Assembly: GCF_026212465.1 (NCBI RefSeq)
Contig: NC_080053.1
Location: forward strand, 12,324,640-12,388,639
DNA: 64,000 nucleotides
Source: Amaranthus tricolor
Lineage: Eukaryota > Streptophyta > Magnoliopsida > Caryophyllales > Amaranthaceae
Direction of reading: 5' to 3'
Shown here one piece after another: positions 22,246 to 34,600 of the stretch (positions within the stretch are counted from its first letter, which is position 1; the number at the start of each line of letters is the position of its first letter). A model generated the notes under the pieces. That model was not told the DNA's origin. It was given only the letters and a program-made list of their open reading frames with translations, and did no database searches. The translations under genes were made by a program, and so were the position numbers.

Positions 22246-23119
22246 AAAAAGTTAAAATGAATTGAAAGAATAAATACTCGTAAGGTAGTTACAATGACAT
22301 ATTAAAGGTGTTATAATGTAGAAATTCCGGGAAACCCTAGCTGCCTCCCTCTTCTTTTCTCTCTTCTCTCTCTAAAAAATCCTAATCTCTATAACTGGTT
22401 AGGGGTTATCAAAGGTTGATGGTAAGCTCCTAATTTTTTCGTTTTAAGCTTTTTGAATGTGATTAGAATAGATTTGTATTCTCTCCCTACAGGAGAGATG
22501 TTCTACCCATTCATTGGGCTGATTCTACCCATATATTGGATTTCAATCTCTCTCATTATGAGAGTTTAGAGTTATGAATTTTGGTCTCTAGTTGATTTGT
22601 TGGTAGGGATTGATGCGATAAAGCAGCAGACACCAAAATTGCAATTACCATCAACTACATCAAATTCAATTCTATCTCAAGATTACAACAGATCGAAAGA
22701 CCCCCTCGTAGAGGGCCGTATCAATCAACGATGTGGAAGAGGATCTATTCAGAACTGTTAGATCTCATATACAACTGTCGTAGTTTTGTTAAAGTTGTTA
22801 TGTATTTGCTAATTTTATCTTTGAAGTAGATGTCGTATAACTCTTTATTAATGAATCAAGTATTATTTTAAAAAAATCTAAGAAAGTCTCATTTATCAGT
22901 TTATCTATTATGTGCCACCTGACATATGTTAAGAACATTAGTTATCTCATTCGATGATATTCTTTTACATATGCTCTTGAACATACTAATTAAAGTAGAT
23001 AAAAAAGTAAATATTTAAGTCAATCTGTTAAAATAATATTGTTTAAATAAGATAATTAATAATTCTTAACCTATATCCTTATGGCATAGGTTAGATACAT
23101 CCTTATTTAGTTCACAAAT
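22246..23119. other. Unassigned sequence with a gene-like CT-rich leader
   Basis: 22320-22400 (CCCTAGCTGCC, then TCTCTTCTCTCTC) looks like a plant 5' leader, but no reading frame follows. Near 22620-22740 there is a more GC-rich stretch (GACCCCCTCGTAGAGGGCC) of unknown nature. Confidence 0.3.
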
Positions 23120-23124
23120 TAAAA

Positions 23125-23165
23125 TCTTATGAAAGACAGTCTCTTGAGAGACTGTCTTTAGATAG
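23125..23165. repeat. Hairpin of the AGACNGTCTCT family
   Basis: AAAGACAGTCTCTTGAGAG followed by ACTGTCTTT is almost a perfect palindrome, followed by AGGCCGGCTC. The same palindromic tip plus a GGGCTGGGC-like block marks several elements further right (37975, 48826, 49106, 50771, 52116). Confidence 0.6.
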
Positions 23166-23416
23166 GCCGGCTCAAAAAAAAATATAAATCAGAATTATAA
23201 TTTACTGATTTTTGATTAATTAATTAAATGCATTTACTTAAATTGGAATCTGTACCCATCATTTGGTTGTCTCATTGTTACCCGCGCCAATTAATGTGGT
23301 GAGTTGCTCCTCATCAAACCAAAACACCATTTGAATTCTCACTAATCTTTCTTTCTCTTCATACTTAAAACCCTTTTCATTTGGTTTTCATCTTGTCAAG
23401 CTCCGTTCACCATTTT

Positions 23417-25283
23417 TGTCATGATCGAGACTTTACGTCCTTCATTAGTAATATCGCAAGTGCACGGCGTAACTTAGTACGATGGAAAGTACGGGTCGAA
23501 TCCACAGGGAGTGGGGGTTAAGTCAATAGTTTCTCGATCAATTAGTGTGTTCGAAAACGTATAATAAGATGTTTGGAGATAGAAATAATTAAAGCAAGCA
23601 ATTAAAAGTACTTAATGAAAATGAAGCATAAAAGTAAATAAGGATGCAATGAACTAAAGCAAGGATAAAAAGTTCAATAAGCTAAGAGGCATAGGCTAGG
23701 CGCTCTCACCAAAGTAGTGTTTACTAAACTTTAACCTAAGGTCATGGATGTTTCGTTATGGGGAAGAATGTATCATAAGTATTGATGTTCTCTCTTGAGC
23801 AACAAAAGCTTCCTAAAACATACTACTACCTATTCTCATAGAGCTAAGCATAATTTAAGACATGAAGTACACATTCAAAATTTCTAATCAAAGCATCTAC
23901 CTATTCTCATGGAGGTGTCTTAACTTTTAAGCATAGATTATCGTTAAAAATCGACTCTCCCTCAATTCAAAGACACTACAACGTGATAGAAAAATCCGTC
24001 TTAAACCATAAACAACACAACCAAGCCAAAGGTAAAGAAAGCAATTCAAACTACATACATGGTGATAATGCCTAGCTTAAGTCAAAACAAACTGCTCACT
24101 CATACTCATATTGAAATCGTAGATTGCAAACAAGCCAAGAACCATAGACGAATAAATTAACTAGAGTATTCTAAAGATATGAGTGCAATATAACTTGAAG
24201 AACTACAAGCATGAATATATGAAACTTAAAGCAAACAATCAAAGATAACTAAGTGACATGAATTGAAAACAATATAAGCAAAGATAGAAGTTACTTTTTT
24301 AGGTTCAAACTAAGGATGAACAAGATGATTTGATGATTCAAAGTAATACCCTCCAAAAGCTTCAATAATAATACATCAATGGTTGAAGAATTCAAGTTGC
24401 AAAATATTATAATAAAGGATGAAGTTAAGATTGTAATTAGAAATTGAAAGTACTTAATTGAATTAAAAGGGAAATTATGCTAAACACTAATTATTAATTG
24501 AAATGAAAGAAAAGATATGAAGAATACATAGAAATTACTCAAAATGAAGGGTGAAATCTGAGATGCCGAGCTCCATCTTCCTCTTCTCTATTTATAGCCT
24601 TCAAAACAACTGAGGGGGTGGTGGTTTCATGATTGCTCTACCACCCCTAGGTTGTAGGAGGGGGTGTTACCCCTAATAGATGGGTAGGTTGGCTAGCAGT
24701 CATGGCAGCAGCAATTAGAAGCAACAAATGTAATTGGACCTCGAATGATACTTAAAAAGATCGCAAAAGCTGCTGCCGCCCATCTCGCTCAACCCGAGCC
24801 TTCTCGTTTGACCAGTCGAGCCACCATCAAGTGCAACATCAAAAACTTCAAAAATTGAACAAAATGTGAAAATTAGTTCCGCTCGACCCCAGCCACCTCG
24901 CTCGACCAGTCGAGCAACCTTCAGGAATGTGATACTCAGCTTCTGATCTCAAGTATATGCTCCTGGACTGCTCGAGCTACCTTAGATCGAGCTCATCCTG
25001 GTTGAGTGGGTCTACTTTGGCTTCTTTTGGCTTGTTCTTATGGCTTGGCTCATGATGTTTCACTTCTTTGAGCCCTCGGCGTTTTGGTGAGCAATGTATG
25101 CAACAAAAGGGGCTAGTTTGTGCTCGGTGTTGATGATTAGATCCTGAAATGAAATAAAACACCAAAGCAACAAAACAAGCGCAAAATCCAATAAACCAAT
25201 GCAATAACATATAGTTTTCTCACGCCAGACAAGCCACTTATAGGGATAAAAATAAAGATAAATTGTAGCTGACATGTCATTCT
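23417..25283 (-). repeat. Athila/Tat-type LTR, minus strand, probably solo
   Basis: Read on the minus strand, the right-hand part carries CTCCCTGTGGATTCGACCCG then GTGCACTTGCGATATTAC, the motif pair found at the 3' end of Athila/Tat LTRs. No primer site or coding region follows it. The 8-base word ACCATTTT occurs on both sides (23409-23416, 25284-25291), so I place the boundaries there with reservation: gypsy elements make 5-bp duplications and the ends are not clean TG...CA. An internal segment with GCTCGACC and CAGTCGAGC phrases (24780-24920) is unusually GC-rich. Confidence 0.5.
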
Positions 25284-25291
25284 ACCATTTT

Positions 25292-25789
25292 CGTGTTTCT
25301 CATGACCCAATTTATGAAGTGGGTTTTATCATGACCCAATTTATGAAAAAAGCTTTATGACCCAGAAATGGGTTTTATCATGACCCAATTAATGAAAAAA
25401 GCTTCATTAATCTTGCTTAGTTTTTTCCATTTTTGAGTTCTTCTCTTTCATCAAAAAGTTTGCTCAGTTTTATTATTTAAATCGTGTATTTAAAATTGTC
25501 AAGAAAATTTATGTTTTTAGGTTTTGCATTTGAGTTTTTTTCGTGTTTTGATATAAATTTTCAATTTGTTATTTTGCTGAATTTAATATTTAATCTTTAT
25601 CAATTCCAGTCATGGACAATGATGATGATAATGATGATGAAGAACAAACTTTAGGCTTAATGCCAAATTATGCTATGTGATTCAAGCGTTAAGCCTAAAC
25701 ACAAGAAGACAAAACTATGCTATGTGAAAATGAAAAGAGATGAAGGATCGTAAGTAAATTAGATGTTCATAATACCTTTGATTCGTTTT
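25292..25789. other. Short direct repeats, otherwise unassigned
   Basis: Three copies of CATGACCCAATTTATGAA or close variants lie at 25300-25400. At 25612 a short frame MDNDDDNDDEEQTLGL ends quickly. Nothing else is recognised. Confidence 0.4.
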
Positions 25790-26170
25790 AGTGTTTTTGT
25801 TTTCATGTAAATTGGCATTAGGTCTGATGTAAATTGACATTTATTCTCATATAAGCTGGAATTATTTTTATTGTAAATCGATATTAGATATGATAAGTGG
25901 ATATTAGGTTTATTATAAGTTGGCATTAGGTTTGATTTAAATTGAAATTTATTCTTATATAAATTGGGATTATGTTTATTCTAAGTTGAAATTAAATCTG
26001 ATATAAGTGAAAATTTTCTTGTTTTAAATTTGCGTTAGTTCTAATGTTATTTGGCATCAAGTAAAATTAAATTCGCATTTAATCTGAGTTAAGTTGAGAC
26101 TATGTTTGTTGTGAGTTTGTATTTAATCTGTTTTAAATGGGGATTATGTTTATTGTAAGTTGACATTATA
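25790..26170 (+). repeat. Degenerate ~22-bp tandem array, left part
   Basis: Units of the type TAAGTTGGCATTAGGTTTGA follow each other with many changes. The array continues beyond MULE-B at 34843-35600 in the same orientation, so MULE-B inserted into it. Confidence 0.75.
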
Positions 26171-26179
26171 TAAATTTTA

Positions 26180-26455
26180 GGTAAAATTATAAAAAAACTG
26201 CCTAACCTATACCCCATTTTGTAAAAAACTACCTTATGTAAAATTTTTTGCAAAAAGCTACCTTATATAATACAATTGTTTGCAAAACACTACCTTATAA
26301 CGGTTTGTGGGCGTTGACCGCTAACTTTAACCGTTGACCCTCATGTGAGAGTCACGTGATACTTTAATGTATTTACTTCTTCATTTCAGTTCAGCGTCAT
26401 TCGAAACTCCTTTCTTTCTTCCTGCCATTTCCAGCGATAAACCCTAATTAATTCT
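26180..26455 (+). repeat. MULE-B left terminal inverted repeat
   Basis: Pairs with 34574-34833. The arms stay similar over their whole length, from the tip to GCCATTTCCAGCGATAAACCC. They include an internal direct repeat of the AACTACCTTAT type (three copies). Confidence 0.9.
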
Positions 26456-26537
26456 TTCTTTCGCCTTTCTTTCTTTCTCCTTGATTTCTAATCCCTAAAT
26501 CATTCAAAGATCACCATTTTTTTCCAATTAATTAATT

Positions 26538-26871
26538 ATGTCTTCTTGTTCTTCAAGCGAAAATTCGACCTGAAAAATGTGGGTGTGGAGTTCCCTTTGC
26601 AAGGAGGGTTTCATGGACCAAGGAAAATCCTGGAAGAAGGTTTAAGACTTGCGTATTTTATGATCCTGATACAAAATGGAGGGGATGCAAAAAGTTTAAA
26701 TGGATTGATGAACCTGAAATGACTGTTTGGCAAAGAGAAGTGACTAACAAACTTGTGGAGGACAAGCGACAATTTGCAAATAAAATCAAGATTTTGACAT
26801 CAAGGGTTTGTTGCTTGGAACATGAAAAGGAACAAGCACTTTCAGAAATTAAAAGGATTAAGAAGAAATGA
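26538..26871 (+). pseudogene. GRF zinc-finger ORF of MULE-B
   Basis: From about 26572 the frame reads EKCGCGVPFARRVSWTKENP, then GRRFKTCVFYDPDTKWRGC, KKFKWIDEP, and a coiled-coil-like tail (VTNKLVEDKRQFANKIKILT ... LEHEKEQALSEIKRIKKK) to a stop at 26869-26871. The spacing C-x-C...GR-x-F-x-x-C...C-x-x-F-x-W is the GRF zinc finger, a fold that binds single-stranded or structured nucleic acid in other proteins. The only nearby ATG (26538, MSSCSSSENST) is one base out of frame with it, so either a one-base loss has broken the start or the start is spliced. In plants such GRF plus coiled-coil ORFs are common near MULE genes. Role in transposition is inferred from position only. Confidence 0.75.
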
Positions 26872-27164
26872 ATGAATGAGAGGAAGCATGGAAATCAGAT
26901 TACAAGCTTTGTATTAGGGTTTTTCTTTTGTTTTTTGTTGGTGTTGCTTGTATTAATCAAGGCTAGTAAATGATTTTTTTGACCTGTTTAAGAAAAAATA
27001 TAACAGTGATTTGGGTATTGTAACATGATCATGATGAATGAATTAAGTTTTTATTTTGTCCATTTAAGTTCTTTGCAGGTATTGTAAATACACTTGTGTT
27101 TGCGTTCTGTTTATGTATGGAAATCAGATGGCTGTGTTTGCTCTGTAATATCCATTTGATCTGT

Positions 27165-27370
27165 TTATGTTATGTATGTTGTGTTTGCTGTGTATGTTGT
27201 GTTTGTTGTGTTTGCCTGCTGCTTGCAACACAACATACACTTAACTTACAGCAATTTGCTTGGGATCAACACAGACATCAATGTAAATACACAGCAAACA
27301 CAATACAGATCCATTTGCTTACATACATATACACAACACAGATCCATTTGCTTACATACATATACACAGT
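27165..27370 (+). repeat. Short tandem repeats inside MULE-B
   Basis: GTGTTTGTTGTGTTTG-like units at 27170-27225, then a ~33-bp unit containing CACAGATCCATTTGCTTACA twice (27303 and 27337), followed by a partial copy. Confidence 0.7.
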
Positions 27371-27629
27371 GGTTCAATGATGTAATGCTGCACTACATAT
27401 ACACAACACTGATGAACTCAGTCATTCAGAACACATTTGTTTTTCAACACTGATTTGCAGCATAATTCATTTGTTTCAGCACTGATTTGCAGCACCCAAA
27501 GTTAAAACGTATTTTCAAAACATAATGCTCTTTAGCTTTTTTTTTTCAACAAATGCAGCACTAGTTCTCAGTAGTAAGTTCTCAAATCAGTATTTCTGCA
27601 CTACTGCTGCATACAATGAAGATGTACAC

Positions 27630-27735
27630 AATTCATCACAGTAACTGAATTCTTCACAGTAACTAAATTTGCTGCACTTAATTCATCACAGTAACTGAAT
27701 TTGCTGCACTTAATTCATCACAGTAACTGAATTGA
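27630..27735 (+). repeat. ~37-bp tandem repeat inside MULE-B
   Basis: AATTCATCACAGTAACTGAA with TTTGCTGCACTT recurs three times, slightly changed. It lies in the 3' region between the two convergent MULE-B genes. Confidence 0.7.
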
Positions 27736-28225
27736 ACACATTACATTCTCAGTTCAACATAGTACATTCTTAGTTCATAAAACTTATACTAATTCAACAC
27801 AATACATTCAACATAGTAAATTACTTATACAGCTCTATATTTGACTATTTTGATCCATTACACATGAAGTAGATGCAGCTGCTGCAGTTTGCGTTTGTTG
27901 TTGACTACTGAAGTTAGGAACATCATTTGTTGTAGATTGTTGAGTAGAAGAAGATCTCATTTTAGGCCTTCCAGCCTTTGTCTTGATCTTTGTTGGTGGT
28001 GGTTTGGGTGGATTCTTGCAGCTCTTTTTGTAGTGACCTAGTTCACCACAATTACCACATCTTTGTTGCTTGAATTCTCTAACAGCGCATTCAGCCTTCT
28101 TACCTCCTTTACCTTCATCAGCTTCCTTCTTTCTTTTCCTCTTGTTAGGCCTTCCAGGAATCTTTCGATATGGTGGAGGAAGTGGTTTGGCTAAAGTGGT
28201 TGTGGGCCACATTTTGTTTCCTGGC

Positions 28226-28299
28226 TGTAACACCCCTGAATTTCCGACCCCTTAAAGAAACCAAAATCGTAAAGAACGGGAAGAAATTCGGGTGTTACA
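28226..28299. repeat. 74-bp inverted-repeat end of the solo LTR
   Basis: TGTAACACCCCTGAATTTCC at the left pairs with AAATTCGGGTGTTACA at the right. The inner arm therefore presents a second LTR-like terminus 74 bp inside the real one. The 49-bp insertion at 5256-5304 matches both arms. Confidence 0.85.
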
Positions 28300-29264
28300 T
28301 AAAAGAAAAGGAAAAGAATTTGGATAAACGTTAAATATTAACTTTAAAAAGGTGAGTGGAAATTTTGGCAGCATCTGCCTTAAAACTGTGCACCTTTGTA
28401 GAAAAACAAAAGTTGTTTAGAAGCTAACAAAGTAAAGGCACCAACGGCCTATCAAAATTATGTCACGGCGGAATGATTCGTCGCCGGCTTCTCAAATCCA
28501 CATGCCAAGCATGGATCATGGTTCCAGTGTCGACATTTGCGTCTTAAAAAGATTTAACTCCTTAAAACCATACATAGTTATAAACTACGCACCGAAAATA
28601 CAAATATACGAGGGAGGACACAAGGCCTCATAACAAATCATATACAACCAAAGTTTACAAAAGATAACAGAAGCTACAAAATCGAAAGTTAGCGGTATAA
28701 CACAGGTTATGCTTCGCCCTCATCACTCTCCCCAAATGCAATGCAATGCAAATGAAGCTTTAGTACCTGCTACGTCTGTCTATGATCCTCCTACTTCTCG
28801 ACATTAGACCAAAGGCCAATGTGTCATAGTAGGACAATCATAGAAAGTCATCAACAATCAAACATAAACACAAACACGTACATGTCAGTAATTAGCATCA
28901 AATCAAATAAGGCCAACTACTAGATAGCATTATAGCATAAACAACATAAGACGATTTCGTAAAACGCAAGCACAGATAGTAACCGTTTATCGGCCACTAA
29001 TACTTCTTAATTTCATTACGTGTTTTCCAACCCGAACCATGTGTTCTTGGGTAGAATGCAGGTCTTCACTCTCCTCTTTTCAAACATAAACTCTTGCAAA
29101 ACACGTATAGTATCAAATCGACCAAGGCATTAACAGAATACCTAACACATGACCTTATAGAGCTTGTCTATCTTAAGGTAAGTGTGATCATAGTCTGTAA
29201 TACCCTTAAGGTAACTTAACTTAGGCACACTTCTCACTAGCATACACTATTCTATAAATAAGTA

Positions 29265-29410
29265 GATGTTCTATCAATGAGTAAATATTCTATCAAAGAG
29301 TAAATGTTCTATCAATGTGTAAGCTTTCTATCAAAGAACGAACCTTCTATCATTAAATAACTTTCGATCAATGAATAAACTTTCTATCACTGAATAAATT
29401 TCTATCAGTG
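29265..29410 (+). repeat. ~19-bp tandem array within the solo LTR
   Basis: About eight degenerate units of the type TTCTATCAATGAGTAAA follow one another. Confidence 0.8.
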
Positions 29411-31589
29411 GATCTTTCTCTACTTCCTGGCATAGTGACACGGCCAAGGGCGTTATCGGCCATCCGGCGCCCATGGCAAAGTACGAGCTTATGCCCCCTC
29501 CAGCTGACCCTCTCGGGTCCTACCTTCGGGAAAAAAATAACACACTGGGTACTAAACCAGTGAAGAGGCCACCAAATTGGGGTTTGCAAGGCCCGCATGG
29601 TAACCTCGGTCAAAGGGCGGTATCGGCCATCCGACGCCCAATGACCCAAGCATGCTCATACTCCCCTTACGATGGTCCCGTCGAACCTCACCTAGGGGAC
29701 TAATAAATCAACCGGACATAATCCAATTGAGTCACGCCAGCTAATCATAATCTAGTACCTTATCAGATGGGAATAACTTCCACTCTCAACTATTAATGAG
29801 CGCCCTAGTATAGCAGCGCGCCAAAACCCACTGAGCCACTCAATAGAATATGAAATTCACCTATAACGGAGTCATTCTAACTCCAATTAAGGCATAATCT
29901 AATTCTTAAATAAATAAGGGGGTGGTTCCCTCCTTCTATTAACACTCTCATCCTCTAAACTATTCTAGGCGCAAGGACTTCATAGTCGATAGCTCTTCAT
30001 ATAAAGTGTACTCACTAGTACTTCATAGATTTGATACAATGCATACTATCAAAATAAACAATAATGTCTTAAAGAAAATTGCATATAAGGGTTATTACTG
30101 CGTGTACGTACCTGTAATCGTCACTGCACGATCAAAAGTCACAAAATCACCCCAACTAAGGCTCTACATTCCTCTTACGAAATGGGCACCTATATAAGTT
30201 AGGAGTAGAACTAATAAGCCTATTTGTATCCATCTAAAAACATCTAGACACTTAAACAAGCTATCATTCACCCATTCAAAGTAACTTCCAACTATTTGAC
30301 GCATAATAAACCAATTCACATATTCAATCTATACTTGCTCATAAGTTATAACATTAATTCAACAATCAAAGAAGCTTTCACATCCACTAAACCAATGATT
30401 AAATGAGATTTCATAGCAACAAAGTGTACTTTATGATCATTTCTTTAAACCTATGAGACTTAAGTTATAAGACCACATCACCATGAAATGTCACAACTAA
30501 TAACACTTGTACAACAACATTAATACTAATAATTTTTAACAATGTTGATGTTAGTGATAACCTCAAGTTGTGATATAATCTACTACAACTTACAAAATTA
30601 CTCGTGATGGCAAAGGGCATGAAAAGAAACACTTCCTCTATTAATTTGCGACAATAATGACAACGATGGTTTCTACCTACTTCAACAATGATAGTATTCA
30701 ACTCTAATAACCACGACCACACCACAACTAACTAACAATAATACTTAGTAATATAAACAACATCCACCATCATCCTTATAATACAAGTGACAATTAACAC
30801 CACTTTATATCACTAATACTCTCAATTATAACAACTATTATCATCTATTCACAATAAAATCACATTTTCAAAGCTTCTACAAATCTATATAATTATAAAA
30901 ACACCCTCAAAACACAAAACTAGTACAACTACCAACTAAATCTATCATAATCATAGCTAATGCAACTAGGCTTTAAAACAATTTGTGAAATTATCCAATC
31001 AATCATATCACCACTAACATATAACTTAAGAGCACATACCATTAAAATTTCATCCCTAAATTAAACCCTAATTCATTGTTCAAAGATAACCTCTTTAATT
31101 ATTAACCACAATAAAACTTAATAAAATCAATACACAATCAACCCAAAACTCATAAAATTGGTAAATTCTAATTAGAACAAGAAACTAATTAAATGGGGAA
31201 GTAAAGGATGGCTCACAAGGGTGAAACTAGGAGATGGACAAGGATGTAGGTGGTTTTTGTGGTGGTGGTGACTCACTGTGCGTATATGGGGGAGAAGGAG
31301 TCGTGTGGATTGTCCCCTGTTGGCGGCACAGCAGCCGAGCTGCTGGTGGTGGGGAGATCTGCAGCTCGCTGCTGCCGTGAGGGAGGGAGACGCAACCTTC
31401 CTGTTGTTGGTTGCCGTGAGGGAGAAAAGACGCAGCCTTCCTGCTGCTGGCTGTTGTGAGGGAGGCTGGTGGCGCTGTTGGTAGGCTCCAGACGTGAGTT
31501 TTGAGTGGGTATGGTGTCACAGGGAGAAGAGGAAGAGGGAGAGAGGAGGGAGTGACGGCTTGTTTTGGGGCATCAAGGGTTTCATGCCC

Positions 31590-31655
<66 letters not shown>

Positions 31656-31674
31656 CATTATTATTATTATTTAA
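31590..31674 (+). repeat. ATT microsatellite
   Basis: Nearly pure ATT run of about 27 units with one TCA interruption, inside the solo LTR. It produces false poly-Ile and poly-Tyr frames on the two strands. Confidence 0.95.
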
Positions 31675-34600
31675 TCTGGATTAATTTTCTTGCGAGGCTC
31701 AACTAAGAGACTCAGCTTTGTGTACTCACACGTATAAATAAAATAAAAATTTTGATTCGAACCTCTTTATTTTAGAGGTCGCAATCGTATTTTTTAATAT
31801 AATTATATGTTAATATTTAAATTCGTACATAAAAGGGATTTATTAAAACTACTTCTAAATTAATTTAATTTAATTATAAAATACCCACAAGTCATTAAAA
31901 TATTAATTAATAACGTCACAAAATCTCGGGGTGTTACACTGGCATACCATAAAACTTTGGACCATACGTCTTTCGATACGTTTCTACAAGATACGCCTCG
32001 TGGACAAAGTCGTTGGCATCTAATTTTCTAAGAACAATACAAGCCATGGCATGTTTACAAGGAATCCCTATAAGGTCCCAGCTTCCACAATGACAAGTCT
32101 TATTGGCCAAGTTTACAACGTAAGAGTCGTCATCATCATCCACCTCAAACTCACACACATCCAATGGGATTACCCTTAAACCATATATTTCCTTTGCCTT
32201 TTTTCAATCATTTTGGTGATAGATGACATCAACACACCTTCAAAGTTACTCAACCCTTCCCTTTTCGCTGCACTTCTTTGCATCACATATCTCCTAATCC
32301 ACTCCATTAGAGAAATTATAGGCTTCCCCCTTGCTTCTACTAACACATTATTGAATGCCTCACAAATATTATTTAACAACATCCCAGACTTACTCCTACT
32401 ACAAAAAGCATGTCTGGACCAGTGTTTTGTAGGAATAGCAGCTAGATATTCATATGCTTCAACAGAAATATTCTTTATTTCATTCATTTCTCTATCAAAA
32501 TGAAACTGTAAATGTAAATTGTTACTAATTAGTGTGACATGATCTCAAATATTTAATTGTGTATTTGATTCCATACCTTGTTGTAAGCTCTTGCTGCTCT
32601 CCAAAAGTGTTGTTTGAGCAATTCTCCAGGGAGCTTGATCTTGAAGTTCGCCCATATATGCCTACAGCAGAACCTAATTTCAGCTTCAAGAATCACTGAG
32701 TTCAAAGCTTCAACCAAACCCTACATTATCCACAAAGTAGTATTAGGGTTATAGCATTAGTTACATTTGAAACAAGATATGTGTTAACAAGTAATTACAT
32801 TCATACCTTTTGCCTATCGCTCATGAAGGTGAAAGCTTCACCTCCTGCTTGAACCCAGCTACTCGATGCAGTAACCGACCTAAGGTCTTCTACGAGGAGA
32901 TTTAGAAACCAAGTCCAAGTTTTTACATTTTCTGTTTCGACCACAGCCCATGCAACGGGGAAGATGTTATTGTTCCCATCTTTACCTACAGCAGTCAACA
33001 AAACCCCATGGTATTTTCCCTTCAAATGTGCCCCATCAACACCTATAATAGGCCTACAGCCAGCAACAAAACCCTCCTTACATGCTGGCAAGCATATACA
33101 CATTCTTTGGAACAAAGGTGGGGGTGTGTCTATTCTAATGCATTTAACGATTGCAGTGCTTCCTAGATTAAACCTCCTTATTGCTTCCGCATAATCCCAC
33201 ACCCTGCTATACTCTTCACTAGCATCACCATATATCATTTTCATTGCAATTCTTTTAGCCATGTAACACTTAGAATACTTCACGATCTAACTCCCTATTA
33301 ACCCGTTTCTTAAATGCTTTAATTCCCAAGTTGGATTTTCCCTCCAATCATCTATGTATTTCTCAGCTAAATACAAAGCAGGGACTTTGTTATTTTGGTG
33401 TTGGTGACCACAAGTGTGCTTGAGAAAATAAGTCCTTATTTGAAGTGTCTCCTCATCTTTCAACTTCACAGCATGAATCTTAAAATAACACTTCTTCTTC
33501 CTCTCACAAATACAGTTCACAATTCTTGCTCTCGATTTAATACAGTCGCATCTATTGTAGCAATACACACTGATCCTACTTCTACCATTATGTAGGTAAT
33601 AATAATTGTAACCACATTTAATAGCATGGTACCTTAGTGCTTTTCTAAACACATATGTCGAAGGAAACTTAAGACCTAAAGATAAATTGATCTTACCCTT
33701 GAAATCAACCTCAGGATTGAATGTAGGATAGTTGCATATATCTTCCTCATCATCATCATCCAATGCACCCAAATCATAATCATCAGACTGCGATTCATCA
33801 GCATTAAAGTATATGTCTCTATTATTTTCTTCATCAATCTCCTTATCTATTACCAATCTAATTTCATCATCACCTATAAACACATCAAGACCATAAACTA
33901 CATTTTCTGCAAACAAATCAGAATCATCCTCATATTCATCCTCATCACCACAACTATAATCATCATCACTACTATCCTCAAAATCAGAAACTTATTGCTC
34001 TATGTGGCCTTTCTCATTGGTGTAATGTTTAGGGTAGATATAGCAGCTGAGTTATTTGTTTTAGATCTAAGGTTAGCACTTTAAGATTCTTTATAACCCG
34101 TATGTGTGACTGGTGGTCCCAATTGCCCAACATCAACATCAACATTTGCTTCTTCCAACTCATCCACAACCACATGTGCCACATCAGATCTTTCAATCAC
34201 CACCTCATCTACCCTAACATTACCCACCTCAATTGCCAACTCAAATTGCTTCTTTTTTGAATCACTTGCTTTTTTTTACGGATTTTCAATTTCTTCATCT
34301 TATTGATTTAGCTAATTTTAAGAACCCTAATACAATATTCAGACACAACAACAATCAATTTACAATTTACAAGATAAAAAACAACAAATTCAATAGAAAA
34401 ATCGCAGCAAAAGGAAGCAAATTTCTAAAACAAAATAAATTTTAAATTATACCTAAAATATAACAATGAAGTACAAAACCATAATTAAGTAGTAGTATAT
34501 ACCAGTATAGGTTAGAACTTTCAACGAGATGAAGTTACGAGGTGGATGGGAGCGAATTGAGGATTTACAGGAATGGGTTTATCGCTGGAAATGGCAGGAA

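Larger units (their letters stand above)
28226..31938 (-). mobile_element. Solo LTR, 3.7 kb, inserted in the MULE-B transposase
   Basis: It begins TGTAACACCCCTGAATTTCC and ends CTCGGGGTGTTACA, flanked by CTGGC at 28221-28225 and 31939-31943. Removing it and one CTGGC rejoins the transposase between YGMP and GNKMWP. Minus-strand orientation is suggested by the TGTAACACCCCGAGATTTTG start there and a long AT-rich leader. No gag-pol was seen over 3.7 kb, so a long solo LTR (as in Tekay/Del-type gypsy elements, which have LTRs of this size and start) is likelier than a full element. It contains an ATT microsatellite, a ~19-bp tandem array and a 74-bp inverted-repeat end. Confidence 0.85.
27835..34290 (-). 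pseudogene. MULE-B transposase, split by an LTR and frameshifted
   Basis: Minus-strand pieces in order: an acidic N-terminal region and the MuDR N domain (33287-34290; LSLGLKFPSTYVFRKALRYH, CDCIKSRARIVN, HTCGHQHQNN); the DDE core (32807-33283; GVDGAHLKGKYHG, WTWFLNLLVEDL, FMSDRQK); exon 32577-32720 (GLVEALNSVI, RHIWANFK); and 31944-32491 with the SWIM finger (CHCGSWDLIGIPCKHAMACI). After the LTR insertion, the C-terminus resumes at 27835-28225 with PPYRKIPGRPNKRKRKK and a CCHC knuckle (CGNCGELGHYKKSC). Introns 32721-32806 and 32492-32576 have GT-AG ends. Breaks: two frame changes near 33284-33330, one near 32180, and the LTR after YGMP. The enzyme would bind and cut the terminal repeats; this copy cannot be made intact. 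Confidence 0.9.

Noticed and set aside
23409..25291. 8-bp word ACCATTTT on both sides as evidence for a hAT element
   Set aside because: The enclosed sequence has Athila/Tat LTR motifs and no hAT tips; the repeated word may be coincidence, so only tentative LTR limits were given.
29473..29703. Open frame of 76 codons in a GC-richer part of the solo LTR
   Set aside because: No recognisable domain, overlaps an antisense frame of similar length, and lies within an LTR.
31227..31706. Open frames with poly-Ile or poly-Tyr runs and a proline-rich part
   Set aside because: They arise from the ATT microsatellite inside the solo LTR and overlap on both strands.
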